Shown here in pieces: positions 25,842-33,989 of a stretch of 64,000 bases of DNA; positions within the stretch are counted from its first letter, which is position 1, and each line of letters opens with the position of its first letter. The translations under genes were made by a program, and so were the position numbers. Origin of the DNA: Streptomyces sp. NBC_00341. Its GTDB lineage: Bacteria; Actinomycetota; Actinomycetes; Streptomycetales; Streptomycetaceae. Location of the stretch: the NCBI RefSeq assembly GCF_041435055.1, contig NZ_CP108002.1, positions 7,626,001 to 7,690,000 of the forward strand. The letters are read 5' to 3'. The notes beneath the pieces were generated by a model that did no database searches, was not told the DNA's origin, and worked only from the letters and a program-made list of their open reading frames with translations.

Positions 25842-27146
25842 TCACCCGATCCCCTGCCGGTCGGGAAGCAGCGCGAACTCCCGCTCGGCCGCGCCCCGCA
25901 CCGTCCGTTCCACCGCCTGAGTCAGCAGCGCCCGGTGCCGGACCAGCGGCTGCCGCCGGCCGGGCGGCGCCAGCAGCAGGAGATCGTCGATCCCGGCCAG
26001 CAGCCGCCGGGTGACCTGCGGACTGTCCGCGGCGCACCGCCGGACCTCCTCGAACCCGAGATCCACCAGGTCCGCCCACCCCGGCACGTCCTGCACCAGC
26101 CGCACGGCCCCCTTGCGGTCCCGGTGGTGGACGGCGCCGAGGGGCAGGTCCACGACGGCCGCGAGGAACTGCACGATTCGGTCGAGGCACTGCACGGCGG
26201 TGGTCGGATCGTTCACCGCCGTGGACAGGGCCCGCAGCGCGATGTCCGACAACTGGCGCAGCCCGAACGCCAGGTCCTGGTGCAGCGTGCGCTCGACCCC
26301 GACGGACACCGTGTACCGCAGCGCACGCCGGGGCGGCGCGGCTCCGCCGTGCACCGCCAGCACCGGCGTCCCCGGCACGACGAAGTCCCCGAGCCGCGGG
26401 ATCAGCCGCAGAACGACGCCCTGGTGCCGCGCGGCCCGCACCAGCCGGGCCACGTTCACGTCCCGCAGCACCCCGGCCCGCCCCTCGTGCACGAGCTGCC
26501 CGCTCTCGGCACCGAGCGGTCCCTCCTGCGGCCGCCCGGCCGGCATCCGCCCCAGTACCCGGAACGAGTCCCGGGTGATGCGGTCGACGACGGGGCCCAC
26601 CTGCATCAGGCGCAGGGTGGAGCTCACATAGGCGATGAAGAGCAGCAGGCTGAGCCCGACGAGCGCGGCGGTCAGCACGCTCTGCACGAACGGTACGGAC
26701 GTGACCAGGTGCGGATCCGTCTCGCTCTCGTACGAGCTCAGGACCAGCAGCGAGAAGACGAACGTCGCCAGGAACACCGACAGCGTGAGCTTGCTGATCC
26801 GGCTCCGTACGAAGATCCGCACCACCCGGGGCGTGAGCTGTCCGCTCGCCATCTGCACGGCCACCAGCGAGATGCTGAAGACCACACCGATGAAGGTCAT
26901 CATCGCCGAGCTGACCGTGACGACGATCTGCTTGGTGTCCTCCGCGACCGCGAGCAGGTCCTTGATCTCGTCGTACGCCCGCTCGTCCTTGAGATAGCCG
27001 ATGAGCTGCTCGTCGAGCGCGGAGGCGGCGAACCAGAGCACGATGGCGCAGACCAGCGTCAGGGTCGGAGCGAACCAGAAGGTCTCGCGCAGGTGCTCAC
27101 GCAGCGGTGACAGGGCACGGGGTGGCCGATAGCCGCGATCACTCAT
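25842..27146 (-). CDS. DUF2254 family membrane protein
   Basis: A 434-residue protein beginning MSDRGYRPPRAL. It has four predicted membrane spans in the first half (around FWFAPTLTLVCAIVLWF, VSSAMMTFIGVVFSISLV, LSVFLATFVFSLLVL and VLTAALVGLSLLLFIAYV). The soluble C-terminal half has the family block RALSTAVNDPTTAVQCLD. The start at 27146 removes an unlikely upstream extension. Its function is not known; DUF2254 proteins are scattered in actinomycetes. It is not clearly in an operon. The 235-base gap to the tRNA holds a patch TATTGTTTTCTTTG that may be the tRNA promoter. Confidence 0.9.
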   Translation of the reverse strand: MSDRGYRPPRALSPLREHLRETFWFAPTLTLVCAIVLWFAASALDEQLIGYLKDERAYDEIKDLLAVAEDTKQIVVTVSSAMMTFIGVVFSISLVAVQMASGQLTPRVVRIFVRSRISKLTLSVFLATFVFSLLVLSSYESETDPHLVTSVPFVQSVLTAALVGLSLLLFIAYVSSTLRLMQVGPVVDRITRDSFRVLGRMPAGRPQEGPLGAESGQLVHEGRAGVLRDVNVARLVRAARHQGVVLRLIPRLGDFVVPGTPVLAVHGGAAPPRRALRYTVSVGVERTLHQDLAFGLRQLSDIALRALSTAVNDPTTAVQCLDRIVQFLAAVVDLPLGAVHHRDRKGAVRLVQDVPGWADLVDLGFEEVRRCAADSPQVTRRLLAGIDDLLLLAPPGRRQPLVRHRALLTQAVERTVRGAAEREFALLPDRQGIG

Positions 27147-27381
27147 GCCGGCGAACGTAACCCGCCCCGCCCGCCCCCTCGTGGACCCCGCCGCCGACCC
27201 TCCGGGCGCACCGTGCGTACGGGGCCGGCGACGGAACGTGCGCGAGGGTGCGGCTGCGTCGCCCCGAGCGTCCGCCCGATCGGCCCGCACCCCGCTGACC
27301 ACTGAATATGCAGGTGAGGCGGACCCCAAACCCCTGGTATTGTTTTCTTTGTCGCCACGGGAGACCGCGGCTGACCACCCA

Positions 27382-27469
27382 GTCCGGGTGGCGGAATGGC
27401 AGACGCGCTAGCTTGAGGTGCTAGTGCCCTTTATCGGGCGTGGGGGTTCAAGTCCCCCCTCGGACACCA
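27382..27469 (+). tRNA. tRNA-Leu (anticodon GAG)
   Basis: The acceptor stem GTCCGGG pairs with CTCGGAC. The anticodon arm CTAGC-TTGAGGT-GCTAG gives anticodon GAG, which reads CTC/CTT leucine codons. A long variable arm (GCCCTTTATCGGGC), typical of tRNA-Leu, is present, as are the GGTTCAAGTCC T-loop and an encoded CCA end. It is complete at 88 bases. Confidence 0.96.
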
Positions 27470-27505
27470 GGGGTAGTTCACACAAATACCCTGCTTGGCC
27501 TCATA

Positions 27506-27546
27506 GAACTCCCAGTTCGGACTCGTCCGGGCTGGGGGTTCTTTTT
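27506..27546 (+). terminator. Rho-independent terminator after tRNA-Leu
   Basis: GAACTCCCAG (27506-27515) pairs with CTGGGGGTTC (27532-27541) with one wobble, an inner CGGA/TCCG pairing, and a run of five T. It lies 36 bases after the tRNA. The remaining stretch to 27767 holds no gene. Confidence 0.85.
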
Positions 27547-27767
27547 GCGTTCGGGATCTTGTTCGGCAGGGGTGAGCTGACGGGTCGGCGACGTAGGCGA
27601 TCGCCTGGTGGCCGTCGGCCGACGGGGAGGTGGTGGCGTTCGGCGTTGGGCCATGCAGGTGATCCACAGACATGGCTGCCCCGCGCCGGGATCGCACGGC
27701 CCATCATCGTCGAGTGTCGCCCGCCACACCGCGCGCGGCGACCACCCGAACCCGACGGAGGCTGTCG

Positions 27768-28928
27768 ATGACAACGACGACGTACACGGAAGTCGAACAC
27801 GACGTGGACGAGGACGTGTCGGACGTCTACCCCGAAGACCGCGCGTGGGTGAACGAGTGCGTCCAGCGCATCCGGGGCGAGTTCGCGCCACTGGGAACCT
27901 CGCTGCGTGAGATCCCGCTTCCACCGAAGCTCGCCGGGCTGCGGCTGTACCTCAAGCGAGAGTCCGAGCAACCCTCCGGCAGCCACAAGCACCGCCTCGC
28001 CGCCGCGCTGCTCACCCACGCCCTCGCGAGTGGACGACTGACCCCCGGACGCCCCGTGATCGAGGCGTCCAGCGGCTCTACGGCCATCTCCGAGGCGTGG
28101 TACTGCGAGCGGCTCGGCATCGACTTCCACGCCGTGGTACCCAGTGGCACCGCCCCGGAGAAGCTGGCCCTGATCACGCAGTACGGCGGACAGGTGCATC
28201 CGGTCGACGGCGACATCGTCGAGGAGGCGAAGAAGCTCACGACCGCACTCGACGGCCATTTCATGGATCAGTTCACCTACGCCGAGCGCGCCTACGACTG
28301 GCGGGGCGAGGAGGGCCTCGCACCGGAGCTGATCCGGGCGGTCCCCGACCTGGCCTGGTTCGTCATGGGCGCCGGCACAGGCGGCACGGCCACTTCGGTC
28401 GCCCGCTACGGCCGCTACACCGGGCGGACCCTGCGCGTGTGCGTCACCGACCCTGACCACTCCGCGTTCTTCCGCGGCTGGCGGGACAAGAACCCCGCGG
28501 CGACCGACAAGGGTTCGCACATCGAGGGCATCGGCCGGCCGCGGGTCGAACCCTCGTTCCTGCCCCCGCTGGTCAACCGCATGATCCAGGTCCACGACGG
28601 CGCGTCCGTCGCGGCCATGAGGTTCGCTGCCGCCGCGAACTGGGACATCGTCGCCGGACCCTCGACCGGAACGGGCCTGTTCGGCGCGATGCGGGTCCTC
28701 CTGGGCATGCACGCGGCGGGACAGACCGGGGCGGTCGCCACCGTGATGTGCGACTCCGGCGACCGGTACGTGAACGAGTACTACAACGACGCCTGGCTGG
28801 CCGACAAGCAGATCGACCACAAACCCTGGATGCCCACCGTCGAACGCTTCTTCACCACCGGCGACTGGACACCGCCCGCCGCCTACGAGCCCACCCCCAA
28901 GCCCGCCACCACCATGTGGAACATGTGA
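27768..28928 (+). CDS. PLP-dependent cysteine desulfhydrase, Cds1-like
   Basis: A 386-residue fold-type II PLP enzyme. The PLP lysine lies in PSGSHKHRLA, the substrate loop is EASSGSTAISEAW, and the phosphate-binding loop is GAGTGGTATS. The segment GHFMDQFTYAERAYDWRG closely matches the Mycobacterium tuberculosis Cds1 (Rv3684) family, which releases H2S and pyruvate from cysteine. ATG at 27768 has GGAG upstream; an open extension upstream is not protein-like. The N-terminal acidic tail (EVEHDVDEDVSDVY) is longer than in Cds1. It is first after tRNA-Leu and stands alone. Function as a cysteine desulfhydrase is likely; other cysteine-synthase-like roles cannot be ruled out. Confidence 0.87.
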   Translation: MTTTTYTEVEHDVDEDVSDVYPEDRAWVNECVQRIRGEFAPLGTSLREIPLPPKLAGLRLYLKRESEQPSGSHKHRLAAALLTHALASGRLTPGRPVIEASSGSTAISEAWYCERLGIDFHAVVPSGTAPEKLALITQYGGQVHPVDGDIVEEAKKLTTALDGHFMDQFTYAERAYDWRGEEGLAPELIRAVPDLAWFVMGAGTGGTATSVARYGRYTGRTLRVCVTDPDHSAFFRGWRDKNPAATDKGSHIEGIGRPRVEPSFLPPLVNRMIQVHDGASVAAMRFAAAANWDIVAGPSTGTGLFGAMRVLLGMHAAGQTGAVATVMCDSGDRYVNEYYNDAWLADKQIDHKPWMPTVERFFTTGDWTPPAAYEPTPKPATTMWNM

Positions 28929-29989
28929 GCCGTCCCGTTCGTCCCGGCCGCCGGCCGGTCCGACACGGACGGCCACCGAGAGCGCCGCATCGGCGCCGCA
29001 TTCGGCATGCGCACACCGGTCAAGGGCGCCGAAGACACGTCGCCCGCGCTCTGCCCGGTGTCGAAGCCATCGAGGAGAACAGCCGGGTCTCCCTCGACAG
29101 CGCGTCGCCGGACGAAGGCAAGGGAGCCGTTGCCGCCCGGAAGCCGGGGCCGGTTCGTGACGTGGCGCCCGCCAGTTGGGGATTGGACCGCATCGACCAG
29201 CGCAGCCTCCCCCTTGACGACCACTTCACCGTGACCGGCACCGGCCGCGGGGTGACCGCGTACATCCTGGACACCGGGATCGAGACCGGGCACACCGAGT
29301 TCGAAGGGCGCGCCACCGTGGGGTTCGACGCCGTCGGGGACGGGCGCGGGGGGCAGGACTGTCACTTCCATGGCACCCATGTCGCGGGAACCGTCGGCGG
29401 GAAGACCTACGGTGTCGCCAGGGACGTTTCCCTCGTCGCCGTGCGTGTACTGGACTGCACCGGCGACGGGACCACGGCCCAGACCCTCGCCGGCCTCGAC
29501 TGGATCGCCGCCCACGCCCATCATCCGGCCGTGCTGAACGCGTCCGTCGGTGACCCCACGTCTCCCGTGCTCGACGCCGCCACCAACGCCGTCGCCGACG
29601 CCGGGGTCCTGCCCGTTGTCTCGGCCGGCAACGACGCCAAGGACGCCTGCACGGCCTCTCCCGCCCGCGCGGAGAAGGCCCTGACCGTCGGCGCCACCGA
29701 CCGCCAGGACCATCAGGCCGGCTTCAGCAACTACGGGCCGTGCCTGTCGCTGTACGCGCCCGGCGTCAACATCGTCTCCGCCCGGCTCGGCGGCGGCTCC
29801 CGCGCACTCAGCGGCACCTCCATGGCCAGCCCACACGTCGCCGGCGCCGCCGCTCTCCTCCTGGAGCAGGATCCCGGGGCCACCCCCCAGGACATCACCC
29901 GCCGCCTCACCGACGCCGCCACCACCGGAGCCGTCGTCTCACCCGGTACGGGCTCCCCCGACCGCCTCTTGTACATCGACGCGTCCTGA
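28929..29989 (+). pseudogene. Subtilisin-like serine protease (S8) lacking signal peptide and most of the propeptide
   Basis: The reading frame gives a full subtilase catalytic domain: Asp in AYILDTGI, His in HFHGTHVAGT and Ser in SGTSMASPHVAGA. It also has ASWGLDRIDQRSLPLDDHF, typical of the mature N-terminus of Streptomyces proteases. Only the last piece of the I9 propeptide is left (ALPGVEAIEEN). No signal peptide or start with a ribosome site exists between the preceding stop at 28928 and the domain. The nearest in-frame GTG (29162) would make a cytoplasmic domain of about 275 residues. The oxyanion region VLNASVGDP differs from the usual NMSLGG. It is best seen as a 5'-truncated remnant. 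Confidence 0.75.
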
Positions 29990-30062
29990 ACGCTCAAGGC
30001 CACCGCGTGGTGAGCACAACGGCTGGAAGGCGCCGTGTGACTCCTCCGAGGGGCGGGCAGTG

Positions 30063-31013
30063 ATGACATCGGTCCCCCGGGAGGCATCAGTGGATTCTCT
30101 GCCCATGCGCGTGCACCCCCTCGGGGCGGCCGAGACCGCCGAGGCGGAACTGATCGACATGGTGCGTGCTCACTACGACAACGAACCGCTGATGCGCCTC
30201 GCGGGGGAGATCCACTTCGACACCGACCTGAGCCGGGCGGATGTCGCAGCCGCAGTCCAGGTCTACGGCCGACCGCTGCCCCAGGTCGTCTACCTTCCCT
30301 GCTGTGGCACCCTGCGCCATGCGCCGGCGATCCTGAAGCAGGGCGCCGGGCAGGTGGTCGCGGTGGACCTGTCACTGCCGAGCCTGCTCGCCGGGCTGGC
30401 CCGCAACGTCCCGGCCGAGGTCCGCCAACACCTCTCGGTGCACCATGGCGACATCCGCGACGCTACCCCGGTGCTTCCCCGGGGCGGGGTGGAGCTGGCG
30501 TTTCTCGGGGGGAACAGCCTGGGCGACATCACCGCCCCTGCCGGCCACCAGGCCTTCGTGGCAGCGCTGGCCGGGGCCCTGGCCCCGGGCGGGGTGCTGG
30601 TCTTCGACTACGTCGCTGATCGTTACCTGCCGCCCGGCGGGCAGGAGACGACCGAGTGGTCACAGATGTGGCACGGCCCGGACGGTGACATCGAGGTGAT
30701 CGACCGCCGCACCCGCCGGGTTGCGCCGCTGGACGGGAGCGGCATGGCAGTGCTGCACGTGGACTGCGAGATCCTCCAGGCCGCGACCGGCCGGACGGTG
30801 GTCGCCGCTCACTCCTACCGCAAGCTGATCGTTCCCGACGCGCTGCTGATCCGCCAGTTCGCCGCCGCGGGGCTGCACCTGGAGAACGTCGGCCCGGTCG
30901 CCGACTGGTCGCCCTACTACCGTGAGCGCATCGACCGCATCGATGATCTGGGCATGCTCGGCGAGCCATGCTGCTGGTACCGGGCAGAGCGCTGTGCCGG
31001 CCCGAGGTCCTAA
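30063..31013 (+). CDS. Class I SAM-dependent methyltransferase family protein
   Basis: A 316-residue protein (counted from ATG 30063; GTG 30060 is adjacent) with a Rossmann methyltransferase core: motif I VVYLPCCGTLRHA, acidic VAVDLSL, FLGGNSLGDI and GGVLVFDYVADRYLPPGG. Motif I has CCGT instead of the usual GCGT. The C-terminal ends WYRAERCAGPRS. GAGG lies upstream. Its target is not known. It sits alone before a terminator, between the protease remnant and the ribose operon. Confidence 0.8.
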   Translation: MTSVPREASVDSLPMRVHPLGAAETAEAELIDMVRAHYDNEPLMRLAGEIHFDTDLSRADVAAAVQVYGRPLPQVVYLPCCGTLRHAPAILKQGAGQVVAVDLSLPSLLAGLARNVPAEVRQHLSVHHGDIRDATPVLPRGGVELAFLGGNSLGDITAPAGHQAFVAALAGALAPGGVLVFDYVADRYLPPGGQETTEWSQMWHGPDGDIEVIDRRTRRVAPLDGSGMAVLHVDCEILQAATGRTVVAAHSYRKLIVPDALLIRQFAAAGLHLENVGPVADWSPYYRERIDRIDDLGMLGEPCCWYRAERCAGPRS

Positions 31014-31083
31014 CCTGCGCAGGAGGATCTCAAACCAGGTCATAGATGCAGGCAGGCGAGTTGTGTCAACAACCCACCAGCTC

Positions 31084-31109
31084 AGACCCCTGTTGATCAG
31101 GGGTCTTTT
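31084..31109 (+). terminator. Rho-independent terminator after methyltransferase gene
   Basis: A perfect 9-base stem AGACCCCTG / CAGGGGTCT with loop TTGAT and a T-run, 70 bases past the stop. The spacer before it includes GTTG-TGT-CAAC, a small palindrome of unknown meaning. The 340-base gap 31014-31353 has no gene other than this and the operators. Confidence 0.9.
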
Positions 31110-31260
31110 GCTTTTCCCGGCACCTGTACGACCACCGGGCTCCCGTCCCGCTGCCGCCCGCGCGTGAACGCGGACCGTGCGGTTACCCCACCCCATGACA
31201 CCTCGCACCCTCGCGTCACGATCCGGTCTCGGAGGGCGGGTGGGGGCTTGTTTTCGGTCA

Positions 31261-31296
31261 TGTAATCGATTCCAATCATCCGTGTAATCGATTCCA
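31261..31296 (+). promoter_or_regulatory. Twin LacI-type operators of the ribose operon
   Basis: The 14-base word TGTAATCGATTCCA occurs twice, at 31261-31274 and 31283-31296, exactly 22 bases apart (two helical turns, same face). The core ATCGAT is palindromic, as LacI-family sites are. They lie 58-93 bases before the LacI-type gene and so probably serve autoregulated control of the whole operon by that protein. Confidence 0.8.
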
Positions 31297-31353
31297 CGGC
31301 CCTGGGTCGCTGGTTTCGAGGCGTACGGAAACCACAAGGAGGTGGTCCCGGAA

Positions 31354-32391
31354 ATGGCGAGCATCAAGGATGTCGCGGCCCAGGCAGGAGTCTCTGTCGC
31401 CACGGTCTCGCGCGTCCTCAACAGCCATCCCTCCGTCAGCCCGGACGCGCGCGGACGCGTCCTCGCCGCCGTCGAAGCCCTCGGCTACCGGCCCAACACA
31501 CTGGCCCGCTCGCTGCGCACCGATCAGACCCGCACGCTCGGACTGGTCATCAGCGACGTGCTCAACCCGTACTTCACCGCCCTGGCCCGCTCCGTCGAGG
31601 AGGAGGCCCGCGCCCTCGGATACAGCGTGATCATCGGCAACGCCGACGAGCGGCCCGAGCAGCAGGACGAACACGTCCGCACCCTGCTGGACCGCCGGAT
31701 CGACGGGCTCCTCGTCTCGCCGGCCGACGGCGACTCCCCCCTGCTGCACGACGTCGCACGCACCGGAACGCCGATGGTCTTCGTGGACCGCTGGATGCCG
31801 GGTGTGGACGTCCCCGTCGTACGCGCCGACGGACACCGGGCCATCCAGGACCTGGTCGCCCACCTGTACGCGCTCGGCCACCGCAGGCTCGCCATCATCG
31901 CCGGGCCCGCGGCCACCACCACCGGCGACGAGCGCGTCGAGGCCTTCCGGGCCGCGATGAGCGCGCACGGACTCGCGCTGCCGGACGCCTACATCGGCCA
32001 GGGCGACTTCCAGGCGGCCAGCGGCCGGCGCGCCACCGAGCACTTCCTCGCCCTTCCCGAGCCGCCCGAGATCGTGTTCGCGGCGGACAACCTGATGGCG
32101 CTCGGCGCCCTGGACGCCATCCGCGCCCAGGGCCTGCGGGTGCCCGAGGACATCGGGCTCGCCGCCTTCGACGACATCCCCTGGTTCGTCCACACCGGAC
32201 CGCCGATCACCGCGATCGCCCAGCCGACCGGCGAACTCGGCCGCGCGGCCGTACGCGCCCTGGTCGACATCGTCGAGGGCAGGCCCCCGCAGTCCGTCAC
32301 CCTGCACGCCCGTCTCGTCGTACGCGGCTCCTGCGGCGAGCGCACGCACGCGCCGGAACCGTCCGCCACCGAGCCGAGGAGCAACGCGTGA
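31354..32391 (+). CDS. rbsR: LacI-family transcriptional regulator of the ribose operon
   Basis: A 345-residue regulator. The LacI HTH MASIKDVAAQAGVSVATVSR is at the N-terminus, then the hinge (YRPNTLARSL) and a periplasmic-binding-protein-like sensor domain. ATG at 31354 is used because the AAGGAGG sequence at 31336-31342 is properly spaced; a GTG at 31342 would overlap it. It leads and overlaps (4 bases) a ribose-type ABC transporter gene, and the next genes are rbsA, a permease-binding fusion, ribokinase and rbsD. Ribose or ribose 5-phosphate is the likely inducer. Confidence 0.92.
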   Translation: MASIKDVAAQAGVSVATVSRVLNSHPSVSPDARGRVLAAVEALGYRPNTLARSLRTDQTRTLGLVISDVLNPYFTALARSVEEEARALGYSVIIGNADERPEQQDEHVRTLLDRRIDGLLVSPADGDSPLLHDVARTGTPMVFVDRWMPGVDVPVVRADGHRAIQDLVAHLYALGHRRLAIIAGPAATTTGDERVEAFRAAMSAHGLALPDAYIGQGDFQAASGRRATEHFLALPEPPEIVFAADNLMALGALDAIRAQGLRVPEDIGLAAFDDIPWFVHTGPPITAIAQPTGELGRAAVRALVDIVEGRPPQSVTLHARLVVRGSCGERTHAPEPSATEPRSNA

Positions 32392-33989
32392 GCGAGTCAA
32401 TGGAGTTGCTGCGCGTCGACGAGTCAGTCGAGTTGCTGCGCGTCGAAGGCGTGCGCAAGACCTTCCCCGGGGTGGTCGCCCTGGACAGCGTCGACTTCGA
32501 CCTGCGCAGCGGCGAGGTCCACGTCCTGCTCGGTGAGAACGGCGCCGGCAAGAGCACCCTCATCAAGATGCTCTCCGGCGCCTACCGCCCCGACAGCGGC
32601 CGGATCTTCGCCCGGGGACAGGAAGTCCGCATCAACGGGGCGCAGGACGCCGAGAAGCTCGGGATCGCCACGATCTACCAGGAGTTCAACCTGGTCCCCG
32701 ATCTCACGGTCGCCGAGAACATCTTCCTCGGCCGCCAGCCGCGCCGGTACGGACTCATCGACCGGCGCCGGATGGAAGCCGATGCCGAGGTGCTGCTGCA
32801 CCGCGTCGGCCTGCACGTGTCGCCCCGGGCGAAGATCCGCGAACTGGGCATCGCCCGGCTCCAGATGGTCGAGATCGCCAAGGCCCTCAGCCTGGAGGCG
32901 CGCGTCCTGATCATGGACGAGCCGACCGCGGTCCTCACCTCGGAAGAGGTCGACAAGCTCTTCCGGATCGTGCGCAGACTGCGCGAGGACGGCGTCGGCA
33001 TCGTCTTCATCACCCACCACCTGGACGAGATCGCCGCCCTCGGTGACCGCGTCACCGTCCTGCGCGACGGCCGCAGCATCGACCAGGTGCCCGCCTCGAC
33101 CCCGGAGTCGGAACTCGTCCAGCTGATGGTCGGCCGCAGCATCGACCAGCAGTACCCCCGTGAACGTGCCGATGCCGGGGAGCCGTTGCTGTCCGTGCGC
33201 GGCCTCAGCCGGGGCGGCGTCTTCCACGACATCAGCTTCGAGGTGCGGGCCGGTGAGGTCGTCGGCCTCGCCGGGCTCGTCGGGGCCGGCCGCACCGAGG
33301 TCGCCCGCGCCGTCTTCGGCGCCGACCCGTACGACGCGGGCACCGTCGACGTACGCGGCGAGCGGCTCGGCAAGCACGACGTCACCGCCGCCATGACCGC
33401 CGGGCTCGGCCTCGTACCCGAGGACCGGAAGGGCCAGGGGCTGGTGCTCGACGCCTCCGTGCAGGAGAACCTCGGCCTGGTCACCCTGCGCGCGGCGAGC
33501 CGCTCCGGGCTGGTCGACCTCAAGGGCCAGCGCACGGCCGCCGCCCGGATCGCGGAACAGCTCGGCGTACGGATGGCGGGCCTCGGCCAGCACGTCCGCA
33601 CCCTCTCCGGCGGCAACCAGCAGAAGGTCGTCATCGGGAAGTGGCTGCTCGCGGACACCCGGGTGCTGATCCTCGACGAACCGACCCGGGGCATCGACGT
33701 CGGCGCCAAGGTCGAGATCTACCAGCTCATCAACGAGCTGACCGCCTCCGGCCACGCCGTCCTGATGATCTCCAGCGATCTGCCGGAGGTCCTCGGCATG
33801 AGCGACCGGGTGCTGGTCATGGCACAGGGCCGGATCGCCGGTGAACTCCCCGCAGAGCGGGCCACCCAGGACGCCGTGATGGCCCTCGCCGTCGGCTCCG
33901 CCCCCGCAACGGAACCCACCGAACGCACCGAACCCACCGAACCCACCGAACGCATCGAGAACGACGAGGAGGGCCCCCGTGGCCACTGA
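32388..33989 (+). CDS. rbsA: Ribose ABC transporter ATP-binding protein RbsA
   Basis: A 533-residue double ATPase. Domain 1: Walker A GENGAGKST, Walker B LIMDEPTAVL. Domain 2: degenerate P-loop GLVGAGRTE, signature LSGGNQQK, LILDEPTRGID. GTG at 32388 overlaps the regulator's stop. The N-terminus carries an in-frame duplication: MELLRVDES then VELLRVEGV, reflecting a 30-base tandem repeat. The C-terminus has a Thr/Glu/Pro repeat (TEPTERTEPTEPTER). It overlaps the next gene by 11 bases. Confidence 0.95.
   Translation: MSESMELLRVDESVELLRVEGVRKTFPGVVALDSVDFDLRSGEVHVLLGENGAGKSTLIKMLSGAYRPDSGRIFARGQEVRINGAQDAEKLGIATIYQEFNLVPDLTVAENIFLGRQPRRYGLIDRRRMEADAEVLLHRVGLHVSPRAKIRELGIARLQMVEIAKALSLEARVLIMDEPTAVLTSEEVDKLFRIVRRLREDGVGIVFITHHLDEIAALGDRVTVLRDGRSIDQVPASTPESELVQLMVGRSIDQQYPRERADAGEPLLSVRGLSRGGVFHDISFEVRAGEVVGLAGLVGAGRTEVARAVFGADPYDAGTVDVRGERLGKHDVTAAMTAGLGLVPEDRKGQGLVLDASVQENLGLVTLRAASRSGLVDLKGQRTAAARIAEQLGVRMAGLGQHVRTLSGGNQQKVVIGKWLLADTRVLILDEPTRGIDVGAKVEIYQLINELTASGHAVLMISSDLPEVLGMSDRVLVMAQGRIAGELPAERATQDAVMALAVGSAPATEPTERTEPTEPTERIENDEEGPRGH

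Noticed and set aside
27382..31110. Integrated mobile element bounded by tRNA-Leu att sites
   Set aside because: No integrase, excisionase or second copy of the tRNA 3' end was found, so only a weak hot-spot remark is justified.
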